Assembly (NCBI GenBank): GCA_009773395.1
Contig: WRPI01000003.1
Location: 124,001-188,000 of the forward strand
From: Hyphomonadaceae bacterium
GTDB lineage: Bacteria; Pseudomonadota; Alphaproteobacteria; Caulobacterales; Aquidulcibacteraceae
Length of the DNA stretch: 64,000 bases
Reading direction: 5' to 3'
Shown here: positions 38,011-47,729 of the stretch, one piece after another
Numbering within the stretch: the stretch's first letter is position 1
Layout of the letters: each line of letters begins with the position of its first letter
Notes under the pieces: model-generated
Told to the model about the DNA's origin: nothing
Seen by the model: the letters and a program-made list of their open reading frames with translations, nothing else
Database searches by the model: none
Program-made: the position numbers and the translations under genes

Positions 38011-38040
38011 TTTCAGGGACAGGTTATCAATTGCATAAAC
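38011..38040. repeat. Third copy of the cassette end repeat
   Basis: This matches 29 of 30 bases of the left end of the 8.35-kb cassette (reverse complement of 8341-8370), with core AGGGACAGGTTATCAATTGC. It marks the right side of the Rhs debris, tying both accessory loci to the same element family. Confidence 0.75.
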
Positions 38041-38369
38041 TATTAGGCAATGGAAGCATTTCGAGAACCCAACGCCAAATGGCGCGAGGCTTATTTCGCC
38101 CCTATCCACACCCAATCCCCATGATGTATTATCAAAGCCAAATGCATTTTTGCGGTTAGATTGTCTGGAAGGGGTTTACTAACAAATCATAACATTTCGG
38201 CGGCGGTTAAAGTGCTCTTTTGCGGCATGAGATCCCGCAACAAGTTCGGGATGACACTGGTGGCGTGCGGGTTGACGTTGGTGCGGTGCGGCGTGTCAAA
38301 GTGGGGCGCGGGGTGGCACTTGTGGCGTGGCTAATGGCAATTGATATCAAATGATATAGTTTTGCCCCG
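38041..38369. other. Intergenic stretch between Rhs debris and lolD
   Basis: No gene is supported. It contains a GAGATCCCGCAACAAGTTCGGGATGACA-type fragment near 38228 (quoted here only as a REP-like inverted pair, GATCCCG/CGGGATG) and a GTGGGGCGCG motif near 38301 that also occurs upstream of the Rhs gene near 35490. A small AT palindrome (ATATCAAATGATAT) lies near 38343. Confidence 0.4.
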
Positions 38370-39050
38370 CTACGCCGCGACTAAATTGCCATTATCAATG
38401 CGCACAACGCGGTCCATTTTGCCGGCTAGTTCGAGGTTGTGGGTTCCGACTAATACTGCGACCCCCTCCTCTTTCGCGAGGTTTGCCAAAAGCTCGAAAA
38501 CGCTTCGCGAGGTTTTGGGGTCGAGATTGCCGGTTGGTTCGTCGGCCAGCAGCAATTTGGGGCGATTGGCAAGGGCGCGGGCGATTGCTACCCTTTGCTG
38601 TTCTCCGCCCGATAATTGCGCGGGAGTGTGGTCGGCGCGCTCGATTAGCCCCATTTGCGTCAAAAGCTCATCGGCCCGCAAAAGCGCCTCGGTGCGGCTT
38701 TGCCCTGCCACCAATAATGGCAGTGCGATGTTTTCACGCGCGGTAAATTCGGGCAATAAATTGTGGAATTGATAAACAAAACCGAGATAGTGCAAACGGA
38801 TTTTTGTGCGCGCATTATCATCAAGCCCAGCGAGTGGTTTGCCATCAATAATAATGGTTCCGCCTTGGATATCTTCAAGTAGGCCCGCCGAGTGCAAAAG
38901 TGAGGATTTGCCCGACCCCGACGGCCCAATAAGCCCAACGATTTCGCCACGGTGCACCGATAAATCAACATCGCGCAATACTTCGAGTGGCCCCGCTTTG
39001 GTTAAATAGGTGCGGCGCAGATTTTCAATTTTGAGGACCACTTCATTCAT
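38370..39050 (-). CDS. lolD: Lipoprotein-releasing system ATP-binding protein
   Basis: This 226-residue ABC ATPase has Walker A GPSGSGKSSLLH, signature LSGGEQQRVAIARAL and Walker B LLLADEPTG. It powers LolCE release of outer-membrane lipoproteins to LolA. ATG 39050 overlaps the end of the permease gene by eight bases, and it gives the usual LolD N-terminus ([13 protein letters not shown]). Confidence 0.93.
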   Translation of the reverse strand: MNEVVLKIENLRRTYLTKAGPLEVLRDVDLSVHRGEIVGLIGPSGSGKSSLLHSAGLLEDIQGGTIIIDGKPLAGLDDNARTKIRLHYLGFVYQFHNLLPEFTARENIALPLLVAGQSRTEALLRADELLTQMGLIERADHTPAQLSGGEQQRVAIARALANRPKLLLADEPTGNLDPKTSRSVFELLANLAKEEGVAVLVGTHNLELAGKMDRVVRIDNGNLVAA

Positions 39051-40332
39051 AACGCAGTGCCTCAACAGGGTCGAGTTTTGCGGCGCGAATGGCGGGTGGC
39101 AATGTCACTAAAACGCTCATGATAAGGGCGAAAGTGGCGGTAATGTAAACTTCGGACCATTCAACATGCGCCGGAATTTGAGAAAGGAAATAGACTTCAG
39201 ATGGGAAAACTGGGCCAAATATTTTCTCGACGACTTTTTGGATTGTGGTGATATTTACGCAAAATAAAGTGCCAAGCAGCACCCCAAAAATTGTCGCGAG
39301 AACGCCAATGCTTGCGCCAATCATCACGAATATGCGGGTTATTGCGGCGCGGCTTACGCCAATTGTGCGCAAAATGGCAATATCGCGGCCCTTGTTTTTG
39401 ACCAACATCACTAGGCCTGAAATAATGTTTAGTGTGGCGATTACGATTAAAAGACTAAGGATTAGGCGCATCACCACGCGCTCTATGCCCAAAGCCGACA
39501 CTAGGCCTTCGGATTTTTGCCGCCAATCGGATAAATATGCGCCGCCGGCGAATTTGGCGAATTCGGCGATTACCAAGTCCGATTTTTCGGGGTTTTCAAG
39601 GCGGGCCTCAATCATATCGAATGAAAATTCGCGGCCAAAAAATAATTGGGCTTGGGTCACTGGCATATAAATCAAGATTTCGTCATATTCACTCATGCCG
39701 ACATCAAAAATAGCGCCGATTTTATATTCCTTGCTTCGCGGTGCCGTGCCAAACGGGGTTGATGCGCCATTTGGGGATATTAGGTCAACATAATCACCGG
39801 GTAAAACTCCAAGGTTTGATGCCAATTGTGAGCCAATGGCAATTTCATCGCCGCCAAATTCGCCTTTGCCATATTCAAGCAAATTGCCGCCGACAAGATT
39901 GCCAGCGATAATTTCCATTGATTTCAAATCATTAGGGGCAATGCCTTGCACAATGCCGCCGCGTGCATCTGCGCCGCCATGACCAACAATAAGCACTTGG
40001 CCTTGCACGCTCGCCATGACCGATTTCACGCCTTTTATGGTTTTTGCTTTGGTCAAAAACGCACTAATTTGTGGCGGTGTCATTGCCCTCGCGTCGACAT
40101 AAACATGGCCATTTACGCCCAAAATGCGGGTCAAAAGCTCGGTGCGAAAACCGTTCATTACACTCATAACGACTATCAAAATCGCCACCGCAAGCAATAT
40201 GCCGATGAAGCTAATCATGGAGATCATCGCCACGCCGCCGTTTTCGCGCTTTGCACCAATATAGCGAAGTGCGATGGCACGTTCCCACGCGCTAAATGGT
40301 TTATCGCCATTTTTTACCGCGTTCAAACGCAA
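39043..40332 (-). CDS. lolC: Lipoprotein-releasing system permease (LolC/LolE family)
   Basis: This 429-residue MacB/FtsX-type permease has one N-terminal helix ([20 protein letters not shown]), a large periplasmic domain and three C-terminal helices with a [18 protein letters not shown] cytoplasmic coupling region. It pairs with LolD. Only one permease gene is present, as usual in alphaproteobacteria, so it probably acts as a homodimer. It overlaps proS by ten bases. Confidence 0.92.
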   Translation of the reverse strand: MRLNAVKNGDKPFSAWERAIALRYIGAKRENGGVAMISMISFIGILLAVAILIVVMSVMNGFRTELLTRILGVNGHVYVDARAMTPPQISAFLTKAKTIKGVKSVMASVQGQVLIVGHGGADARGGIVQGIAPNDLKSMEIIAGNLVGGNLLEYGKGEFGGDEIAIGSQLASNLGVLPGDYVDLISPNGASTPFGTAPRSKEYKIGAIFDVGMSEYDEILIYMPVTQAQLFFGREFSFDMIEARLENPEKSDLVIAEFAKFAGGAYLSDWRQKSEGLVSALGIERVVMRLILSLLIVIATLNIISGLVMLVKNKGRDIAILRTIGVSRAAITRIFVMIGASIGVLATIFGVLLGTLFCVNITTIQKVVEKIFGPVFPSEVYFLSQIPAHVEWSEVYITATFALIMSVLVTLPPAIRAAKLDPVEALRYE

Positions 40333-41660
40333 ATCCTCGCGACAACTTCGGCAAGTGCAAATTCGGTTTTTTCTTGGGTTTGGCGGTTTTTAAGTTCGAC
40401 CATGCCGCTTTGTAAACCGCGCGGGCCGACCACGATTTGCATTGGCACCCCGATTAAATCCATGGTGGCGAACTTCGCACCTGCACGGTCATCACGGTCA
40501 TCATAAAGTGGTTCTTTGCCAGCTTTGATAAGGGCATCATAAAGCTGGTTGCAGGCTGCATCAGTGGCAGGGTCGCCAGATTTTAGGTTGATAATGCCAA
40601 CATCAAATGGGGCGATTTCCTTGGGCCAAATAATGCCATTTTCATCGTGGCTGGCTTCGATAATTGCACCCACCAATCGCGAAACCCCAATGCCGTATGA
40701 GCCCATTTGCAAATTCACTGGCTTGCCGTCCGCGCCCATTACTTTGGCATTCATTGGTTTTGAATATTTGTCGCCAAAAAAGAAAATATGGCCAACTTCA
40801 ATTCCCCTGCCCTCACGGCGGCGCTCAGGTGGGGTTGAAGCGAAAAATTGTGCTTCATCGTGCATTTCATCAGTGGCGGCATATGCGTGAAGCACTTCAT
40901 CGACCAATGATTTGCGCGCGGCAATTGAAGCTTCATCATTTTCAAAGCTGATTTCAGTATTGGTCCAATCATGCTCCTCATATTGGCTATCGTAAAAAAC
41001 TGCGCTTTCGCCATTTTTTGCCAATATGATAAATTCATGGCTCAAATCGCCGCCAATTGGCCCAGTTGCCGCGCGCATTGGCACACCGCGCAAGCCTAAG
41101 CGCGTGAAAGTGCGTAAATAGGCAAGGAACATTTTGCGGTAAGCATCGCGCGCCGCAGCTTCGTCCAAATCAAAACTATAGGCATCTTTCATAAGAAATT
41201 CACGCCCGCGCATTACCCCAAATCTTGGGCGGATTTCGTCACGGAACTTCCATTGAATATTGTAAAGATTAAGCGGTAAATCTTTGTATGATTTAACATA
41301 AGTGCGAACTACATCGGTAACAACTTCTTCTGCTGTTGGCCCAAACAAAAGTTCGCGGTCATGGCGATCTTTAATGCGCAACATTTCTTGGCCATAATCA
41401 TCATAACGGCCAGATTCGCGCCATAAATCGGCGCCCTGAATGGTTGGCATGAGCAGTTCAATTGCGCCCGCATGATTTTGCTCCTCGCGCACGATTTGCT
41501 CAATTTTGCGCAAAACTTTAAGGCCAAACGGGAGCCAAATATAAACACCCGCCGCTTGTTGTTTAATCAAACCTGCGCGCAGCATCAATTGGTGGGACAC
41601 GATTTGCGCATCAGCGGGGGTTTCTTTTGCTACGGGGAGAAAATAGCGCGATAGGCGCAT
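40323..41660 (-). CDS. proS: Prolyl-tRNA synthetase (short alphaproteobacterial form)
   Basis: This 445-residue class II synthetase has motif 1 and 2 regions ([12 protein letters not shown]-like [10 protein letters not shown], and [20 protein letters not shown]) and motif 3 ([16 protein letters not shown]), plus the anticodon domain. The editing insertion found in the approximately 570-residue form is missing, as is normal for this clade. Confidence 0.94.
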   Translation of the reverse strand: MRLSRYFLPVAKETPADAQIVSHQLMLRAGLIKQQAAGVYIWLPFGLKVLRKIEQIVREEQNHAGAIELLMPTIQGADLWRESGRYDDYGQEMLRIKDRHDRELLFGPTAEEVVTDVVRTYVKSYKDLPLNLYNIQWKFRDEIRPRFGVMRGREFLMKDAYSFDLDEAAARDAYRKMFLAYLRTFTRLGLRGVPMRAATGPIGGDLSHEFIILAKNGESAVFYDSQYEEHDWTNTEISFENDEASIAARKSLVDEVLHAYAATDEMHDEAQFFASTPPERRREGRGIEVGHIFFFGDKYSKPMNAKVMGADGKPVNLQMGSYGIGVSRLVGAIIEASHDENGIIWPKEIAPFDVGIINLKSGDPATDAACNQLYDALIKAGKEPLYDDRDDRAGAKFATMDLIGVPMQIVVGPRGLQSGMVELKNRQTQEKTEFALAEVVARICV

Positions 41661-41670
41661 GTTATGTCCT

Positions 41671-41898
41671 TTATTTATTTGCGAAAATGAAAAATAGCAT
41701 AATTAGCCAAAATACCAATGCCAAAGCTGTTGTCCAAAGCAACTTCTTTTTCAAATTGGGGATTATTGGTGCGCCACGCTCAGAGCCGCGCACTACTTCT
41801 CCGCTCTCAACTTGGCTACGAATGCCGATGGGCAGAACCATGAAAAGTGAAAGCCACCATATTATGAAATAGGTTGCGAAACCTGTGAAAATATCCAT
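41671..41898 (-). CDS. DUF1467-family small membrane protein
   Basis: This 75-residue protein has two membrane helices ([19 protein letters not shown] and [19 protein letters not shown]) joined by a [15 protein letters not shown] loop, the DUF1467 pattern. Function is unknown. It sits between mce and proS, an arrangement I associate with alphaproteobacteria. Confidence 0.88.
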   Translation of the reverse strand: MDIFTGFATYFIIWWLSLFMVLPIGIRSQVESGEVVRGSERGAPIIPNLKKKLLWTTALALVFWLIMLFFIFANK

Positions 41899-41899
41899 T

Positions 41900-42322
41900 T
41901 TAGTGTCTTTCTAGGGTTTCCATCAATTCAATTAAAACGCCATTTGTGTCTTTGGGGTGGACAAATATCACCAATGTGCCGTGTGCGCCAATGCGCGGCT
42001 CACCCAAGACAGTTGCGCCTTTTGCCACCAAATCATCTCGAGCGGAATAAATATCGGCGACTTCAAAACAAACATGGTGTTGGCCGCCATTTGGGTTTTT
42101 GACCAAGAATTTTGATATTGGCGAATTATCGCCCAAAGGTTCAATTAGTTCTATTTGGCTATTTTCAAGATTGATGAAGGAAAACCTTACGCCTTGGCTG
42201 GGCATTTCGCCAATCGGTGTTATATCGGATTGGGCCAAGCCATACAGATTTTTATAGGTTTTCCAGGCCGCGACGATTGAAGGAACCGCGATACCAATGT
42301 GATTTAAGCGTCCTATTTTCAT
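41900..42322 (-). CDS. mce: Methylmalonyl-CoA epimerase
   Basis: This 140-residue glyoxalase-fold protein interconverts the two epimers of methylmalonyl-CoA in propionyl-CoA breakdown. LNHIGIAVPSI, GGQHHVCFEVADI and HPKDTNGVLIELME hold the metal ligands His, Gln/His and Glu. It is one base from the DUF1467 gene and ten bases from rnj. Confidence 0.92.
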   Translation of the reverse strand: MKIGRLNHIGIAVPSIVAAWKTYKNLYGLAQSDITPIGEMPSQGVRFSFINLENSQIELIEPLGDNSPISKFLVKNPNGGQHHVCFEVADIYSARDDLVAKGATVLGEPRIGAHGTLVIFVHPKDTNGVLIELMETLERH

Positions 42323-42331
42323 AGCAATCTC

Positions 42332-44023
42332 TTATACCGTCATTACAAAAACTTCGACCATAGGTTTTTTCTTAAACATATTAAAAGCCGCTTTGCGCAC
42401 GCTTCGCATAATTTTGTCTTCGCAATATTCTTCATCTAGACGTTGCTTTGCTTTCAAATTCATTACTGCTTCTTGCGCAAGATCGGCCAAAGTTTCTAGG
42501 CTTTTGTCCAACGCCTTGCCGTTTTTCTCGGCAATACCGCGCGAACGAACATCGGGGCCAGCGACAATTTTGCCTTTAACATCAATTGATAAGCTTACAA
42601 TAATAAAGCCATTTTCAGCAATTCTGTGGCGCTCACTTATTGTTTCTGCGTCTTGGCTCAAGATTGCGTTGCCATCAACATAAAGCCTGCCGTTTGGCAC
42701 TTCGTCAATTATCGCAGGGCCATTAGGTGCGATTAGAACCATATCGCCATTGCGCGGAACAATGCCATGTTCAATTTGCAATTCCTGCGCCAGCTTCGCA
42801 TGTTCAATTAAATGCCGCCGCTCGCCATGTGTCGGGATTGCAATTTTCGGCCTAACCCACCCATACATTTGCACCAATTCATCGCGGCATGGGTGTCCCG
42901 AAACGTGAATTGGTGCATCATGCGATGTTATTACTTTTGCGCCGCGCATGATAAGTCGGTTGATAAGGTCGTATATTTCACGCTCATTACCCGGTATTTC
43001 GCGCGACGAAAACAAAACGGTGTCGCGCAAGCCAAGCGATAAATGCGGGTGCGAGCCCGATGCAATTCGCGCCAAAGCAGCGCGAGGCTCGCCTTGCGAT
43101 CCCGTGCATAAATAAAGCATTTCATCGTCGCTATAACGGCTGGCTTTTTCAGGTTCGACGAAATCCACGCCTTCAAATAGGCCAATTTTGCGCGCAGCCC
43201 CAGCAACCCGCACCATTGAGCGTCCCAGCAAGCACACTTTACGGCCAGCAAGGGTTGCCGCTTCCACCGCCGAACTTACCCGCGCGACATTTGATGCAAA
43301 ACAGGCAATCGCGATTTTTCCACGTATGCCCGCGACTTGTTTTATCAATTCTTCGCGCACCCCAGCTTCTGAGCCGCTTTCGCCTTTGACGAATACATTG
43401 GTTGAATCGCAGACCATCGCCAGCACGCCCGCTTCGCCCATTCGCGTGATTGCGGCAACATCGGTAACTTCGCCTATCAACGGGTTGGGGTCAATTTTCC
43501 AATCGCCAGTATGAAAAACCACGCCAAGCGGAGTTGTAATTTTAAGGCCATTTGGTTCGGCAATTGAATGGGTGATTGTGATATATTCAATTGCAAACGG
43601 CCCAAGTTCAAAGGCGGCTTTAAGCGGGACAATATTCAATTGCACTTTGGCATCAAGCGCATGTTCTTTGAGTTTGTCCTTAATCAATTCAGCGGTGAAA
43701 GCAGTCGCATATAAAGGTGCACCCAATCTTGGCCATAAATGCCCAATCGCGCCGATGTGATCTTCATGGGCATGTGTAAGCACAATACCCAAAATATCAT
43801 CTTTGACGCTTTCTAAGAAGGCTGGGTCGGGTAAAATTATATCGACGCCTGAAATATGTTCTTCACTGGCAAATGTCACACCGCAATCAACGACAATCCA
43901 TTTTCTCGCGTTCGCTGGTCCAAAGCCGTATGCGTTTAGATTCATGCCGATTTCGTTGGAGCCGCCGAGCGGCAGAAATACTAGTTGATTTTCTTGGGGA
44001 GGCAAATTGGGGTTTTCTTTCAT
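42332..44023 (-). CDS. rnj: Ribonuclease J
   Basis: This 563-residue metallo-beta-lactamase/beta-CASP RNase has HAHEDHIGAIGHLWP as metal motif and IPTHGERRHLIEHAKLA in the beta-CASP region. It is a 5'-3' exonuclease and endonuclease acting in RNA decay and rRNA processing in groups lacking some E. coli RNases. It lies between birA and mce. Confidence 0.94.
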   Translation of the reverse strand: MKENPNLPPQENQLVFLPLGGSNEIGMNLNAYGFGPANARKWIVVDCGVTFASEEHISGVDIILPDPAFLESVKDDILGIVLTHAHEDHIGAIGHLWPRLGAPLYATAFTAELIKDKLKEHALDAKVQLNIVPLKAAFELGPFAIEYITITHSIAEPNGLKITTPLGVVFHTGDWKIDPNPLIGEVTDVAAITRMGEAGVLAMVCDSTNVFVKGESGSEAGVREELIKQVAGIRGKIAIACFASNVARVSSAVEAATLAGRKVCLLGRSMVRVAGAARKIGLFEGVDFVEPEKASRYSDDEMLYLCTGSQGEPRAALARIASGSHPHLSLGLRDTVLFSSREIPGNEREIYDLINRLIMRGAKVITSHDAPIHVSGHPCRDELVQMYGWVRPKIAIPTHGERRHLIEHAKLAQELQIEHGIVPRNGDMVLIAPNGPAIIDEVPNGRLYVDGNAILSQDAETISERHRIAENGFIIVSLSIDVKGKIVAGPDVRSRGIAEKNGKALDKSLETLADLAQEAVMNLKAKQRLDEEYCEDKIMRSVRKAAFNMFKKKPMVEVFVMTV

Positions 44024-44052
44024 TGTGTTTTAGGGGCAAAAGCACGCATTAC

Positions 44053-44775
44053 CTATAAAAGGAACACGTCACCCGCGCTGATTTGATGTAATTTATTCTC
44101 ATTGTCGCGCAAACAAAGGTCCCCATTTTCGCCAAGAAATTCAAATATTCCGCAAATTTCTGTATCATGGGTTCGCGCAATAATTGGCTTACCCAATCCC
44201 GCCGCCATTTTCAACCACTCTTTGCGGATTTCGCCAAAGCCATGCGTGTTTAATATCGCCAATTGGTCTTGAAAAATCTCGGCCAAATGCTCCAACAGCT
44301 CTAATGGGCTTGGGCAAATCGCGCTTGGTTTGAGGTGGTTTGCAATACAAGTGGCAGTGCGTTCAATATTTTCGGGGGCATTTTTTATGTTAATGCCAAT
44401 GCCAATCGCCAATTGAAACAAACCATTATTTACCCAGCTTTCAAGTAAAATACCGCTGGTTTTCTTGCCTTCAATCAATACGTCATTCGGCCATTTTAGC
44501 CTGATTTTATCGCTTTCAACCCAATTTTCGAGGGCCTTTGCGACAGCAATTGCCGCGACGAATGATATATTGGCGGCGTCTTTGCCATTTTCCAAACTAT
44601 AAAGGCCAGTGGCAAATAAATTACCGTCTTGGCTTAGCCAATTTCGGCCACGGCGACCACGGCCACGAGTTTGCGAAGTAGCGCCAATCCAAAGCGGGCC
44701 AATTTCACCCGAATGTGCTAGCCGTTTGGCTTCTTCATTTGTGCTATCGACTTCGTCAATAAAAATAATTCTCAT
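44053..44775 (-). CDS. birA: Biotin–[acetyl-CoA-carboxylase] ligase
   Basis: This 240-residue catalytic-domain-only biotin ligase has DEVDSTNEEAKRLA, the biotinyl-AMP loop RGRGRRGRNW, and LKWPNDVLIEGKKTSGILLE. It lacks the N-terminal DNA-binding domain of E. coli BirA, so it cannot be a repressor. The ATGA overlap with nuoN places it at the end of the nuo operon. Confidence 0.94.
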   Translation of the reverse strand: MRIIFIDEVDSTNEEAKRLAHSGEIGPLWIGATSQTRGRGRRGRNWLSQDGNLFATGLYSLENGKDAANISFVAAIAVAKALENWVESDKIRLKWPNDVLIEGKKTSGILLESWVNNGLFQLAIGIGINIKNAPENIERTATCIANHLKPSAICPSPLELLEHLAEIFQDQLAILNTHGFGEIRKEWLKMAAGLGKPIIARTHDTEICGIFEFLGENGDLCLRDNENKLHQISAGDVFLL

Positions 44776-46217
44776 TTAATGAAGTTGCCACCAAGTTTCG
44801 CCGCCGCATAAAGTAAGCCAATAAAGGGGGTTAGAGCCGCTAAAACTAAAGTTGTGCCAGCGACAGAAAACCGTGTTGTCGCAAGACCACCAGCAATTGA
44901 TTTTTTAGCTTCATCAAACCAAACAATTTTGATAATTCGCAAATAATAAAAAGCGGAAATCACACTTGCGATTACCAAAACCAAAGCCAGTGGGACGACT
45001 TGGCCATTGACCGCAGCGATAAATACTTCGAACTTACCAAAAAACCCTGCCAATGGCGGGATTCCAGCAATAGAAAACAGCAGCACCGTGAGTGCCAACG
45101 CCAACATTGGCCTTTGTTTTGAAAGGCCAGAAAAATCGGACAATTTCTCCAGCGCTTTGCCTTCATTATCGCGCATGGACAATAAAACGCCGAATAAGCC
45201 GACCGAAGATATTGCGTAAATCGACACAAATAACAATAAGGCAGTCGCGCCATGCTCGCGCCCCGCAGCAATCGCCACCAATGCATAGCCCATATTGGCA
45301 ATTGAAGAATAGGCGAATAGCCGTTTGACATTGGTTTGTTGAAGCGCAAAAATTGCCCCAACAAACATTGAAAGCACCGCCATTATTGCGATAATGTCTT
45401 TCCACAAATTAGGCACATCGCCAAACGCATCAAAGCAAAATCTCGCCAATAAAATCGCCGCCGCCATTTTTGGTGCTGCCGCAAAAAATGCTGTCGATGG
45501 GGTTGGTGAGCCTTCATAAACATCTGGTGTCCACATATGAAATGGCGCGACCGACATTTTGAACGCCAGGCCCGATAATACAAATACCATGCCGAATGTA
45601 AGTCCAACACTTGGATTATTAAGCGCCGAATTGCCAATGTTTGTGAAATTAACCGATCCCGTGAAGCCATAAATCAGTGACGCGCCATAAAGCAAAATGC
45701 CCGATGACAATGCACCAAGCACAAAATATTTTAGCCCTGCTTCGGTCGATTTGGCGCTATCACGCGCATAAGACGCCAAAACATAAAGCGCGAGCGATTG
45801 CAGCTCCACGCCCATATAAATTGCGATCAAATCATGCGCCGAAGCCATAATATACATGCCTAAAACGGCCAAAACCGCGAGCACTGGATATTCGGGTTTG
45901 TCAATTTTGCGCTCGGTTAAATAGTCGATACTTAGGAGAACGGCAGCGGCCGAAGTGAGAGCGATAATTAGTTTGGCAAAACCCCCGAAATTATCAATTA
46001 TCAATGAAGATCTGAATATTTCAACGGGTTCAAGTGGGGCGCAGCGAACCGCCGCATAGCCAGCCGCAAGCAGCAATAATACGCAAAAATATGAAATCCA
46101 TTTTGAGGATTTTGCGCCCATGAATGCACCAGCCAAAACCGCCGACATCGCCCCCAAAGCCAAAATAAGCTCGGGTATCATATGCTTCAAATCATTTGAT
46201 AAAGTGGTAATGTCCAT
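44772..46217 (-). CDS. nuoN: NADH-quinone oxidoreductase subunit N
   Basis: This 481-residue antiporter-like subunit of the complex I membrane arm has about 14 helices. The conserved Lys/Glu region GVELQSLALYVLASYAR and the PFHMWTPDVYEGSPTPSTAF segment are present. It conducts protons and contacts NuoM. Confidence 0.95.
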   Translation of the reverse strand: MDITTLSNDLKHMIPELILALGAMSAVLAGAFMGAKSSKWISYFCVLLLLAAGYAAVRCAPLEPVEIFRSSLIIDNFGGFAKLIIALTSAAAVLLSIDYLTERKIDKPEYPVLAVLAVLGMYIMASAHDLIAIYMGVELQSLALYVLASYARDSAKSTEAGLKYFVLGALSSGILLYGASLIYGFTGSVNFTNIGNSALNNPSVGLTFGMVFVLSGLAFKMSVAPFHMWTPDVYEGSPTPSTAFFAAAPKMAAAILLARFCFDAFGDVPNLWKDIIAIMAVLSMFVGAIFALQQTNVKRLFAYSSIANMGYALVAIAAGREHGATALLLFVSIYAISSVGLFGVLLSMRDNEGKALEKLSDFSGLSKQRPMLALALTVLLFSIAGIPPLAGFFGKFEVFIAAVNGQVVPLALVLVIASVISAFYYLRIIKIVWFDEAKKSIAGGLATTRFSVAGTTLVLAALTPFIGLLYAAAKLGGNFIK

Positions 46218-46238
46218 TGTTTAACTTCCGAATGCGTC

Positions 46239-47729
46239 CTATCTAAAAGCCGCATGAAACTGATTTACTAAATTGAGTGCCGCAGAATTAGTGCCGTCCA
46301 AAACCAGTGATGGCATAAAACCAAGGATTAAAGCACCAATAACCAAAGGCATGAAAATTGCGATTTCGCGCAAGCTCATGTCGCTAATATCCGCCAATTT
46401 GGGGTTAGAAATTGGCCCAAACATGACTTTGCGATAAAGCGTAAGCATATAGACGGCTGATAAAATTACACCGCTTGCGGCGAAAATTGCGGTAATTCTA
46501 TCGACTAAGAAAGCGCCTTGCATGGTCAAAACTTCGCCAATAAAGCCCGATGTGCCAGGTAAGCCGACATTGCCCAAAGTGAACAGCATGAAAACCGCCG
46601 CATAAAATGGCATTCGGTTGACTAGGCCACCATAGAAGGCGATTTCACGGCTGTGCATTCTATCATAAATCACGCCAACGCACAGGAACAAAGCGCTAGA
46701 AATAATGCCGTGGCTTAGCATTTGGAAAACTGCGCCTTGCACACCCGTAGCATTAAGCGCGAAAATGCCCATTGTCACAAAGCCCATATGCGCAACCGAA
46801 GAATAGGCAATTAGCTTTTTAATATCGGTCTGTCTGAATGCCACCAATGACGTATAAATAATGGCGATTATGCTTAGGACAAAGACCAAAGGCGCGAAAT
46901 AATTGGAGGCAAATGGCAGCATTGGGACCGAAATCCGCAAGAAACCATAGCCGCCCATTTTCAACAATACGCCTGCCAAAATTACGGATCCCGCCGTAGG
47001 TGCTTCAACGTGGGCATCGGGTAACCAAGTATGGACGGGCCACATTGGCATTTTGACCGCGAATGACGCGAAAAACGCCAGCCACAATAGGTTTTGTATT
47101 GCTGGGTCAAACGCGAATTTGTGCAAATCTGGGATAAAAGTGGTTTTGGCAGTGACGGCCATATAGGCAACCGCCACCAACATAAATAGTGAGCCTAAAA
47201 GCGTATAAAGGAAGAATTTATATGCCGCATAAACCCGATTTTTACCGCCCCAAATCCCAATAATAAGATACATTGGGATAAGGCCAGCTTCAAAATATAC
47301 ATAAAACAATACTAAATCAGTTGCGCAAAATACGCCAATCATTAGGGATTCGAGCAGAAGGAAAGCCGCGAAATATTCCACAACCCGCTTATCAATTGAT
47401 TTCCAGCTCGCAATTATACAAAGCGGCATCAAAAACGCGGTAAGCAAAACAAATAAATAGGAAATGCCGTCAACGCCCAGGGCATAATGAACCATGCCAT
47501 ACCACGGGATATTTTCCTGAAACTGCATCGCAGGATTTGAAACGTCAAAATCCAACACCATTTTTATGGAAAGTAAAAGCGTCAAAACCGTTACAATAAG
47601 CGCTTGAATTTTGGCAAAGCCAGCCGCGCGTTCTGGGTTGTTTTTGTTAAACCCCGCAAATGCCAATATTGCCACTGCGCCAATGACTGGCAGCCAAATA
47701 ATTGACGAAAGGATAGGTAAATTGGCCAT
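46239..47729 (-). CDS. nuoM: NADH-quinone oxidoreductase subunit M
   Basis: This 496-residue antiporter-like proton channel subunit has [20 protein letters not shown] (conserved Glu helix) and [20 protein letters not shown]. The start overlaps the nuoL stop by one base. Confidence 0.96.
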   Translation of the reverse strand: MANLPILSSIIWLPVIGAVAILAFAGFNKNNPERAAGFAKIQALIVTVLTLLLSIKMVLDFDVSNPAMQFQENIPWYGMVHYALGVDGISYLFVLLTAFLMPLCIIASWKSIDKRVVEYFAAFLLLESLMIGVFCATDLVLFYVYFEAGLIPMYLIIGIWGGKNRVYAAYKFFLYTLLGSLFMLVAVAYMAVTAKTTFIPDLHKFAFDPAIQNLLWLAFFASFAVKMPMWPVHTWLPDAHVEAPTAGSVILAGVLLKMGGYGFLRISVPMLPFASNYFAPLVFVLSIIAIIYTSLVAFRQTDIKKLIAYSSVAHMGFVTMGIFALNATGVQGAVFQMLSHGIISSALFLCVGVIYDRMHSREIAFYGGLVNRMPFYAAVFMLFTLGNVGLPGTSGFIGEVLTMQGAFLVDRITAIFAASGVILSAVYMLTLYRKVMFGPISNPKLADISDMSLREIAIFMPLVIGALILGFMPSLVLDGTNSAALNLVNQFHAAFR

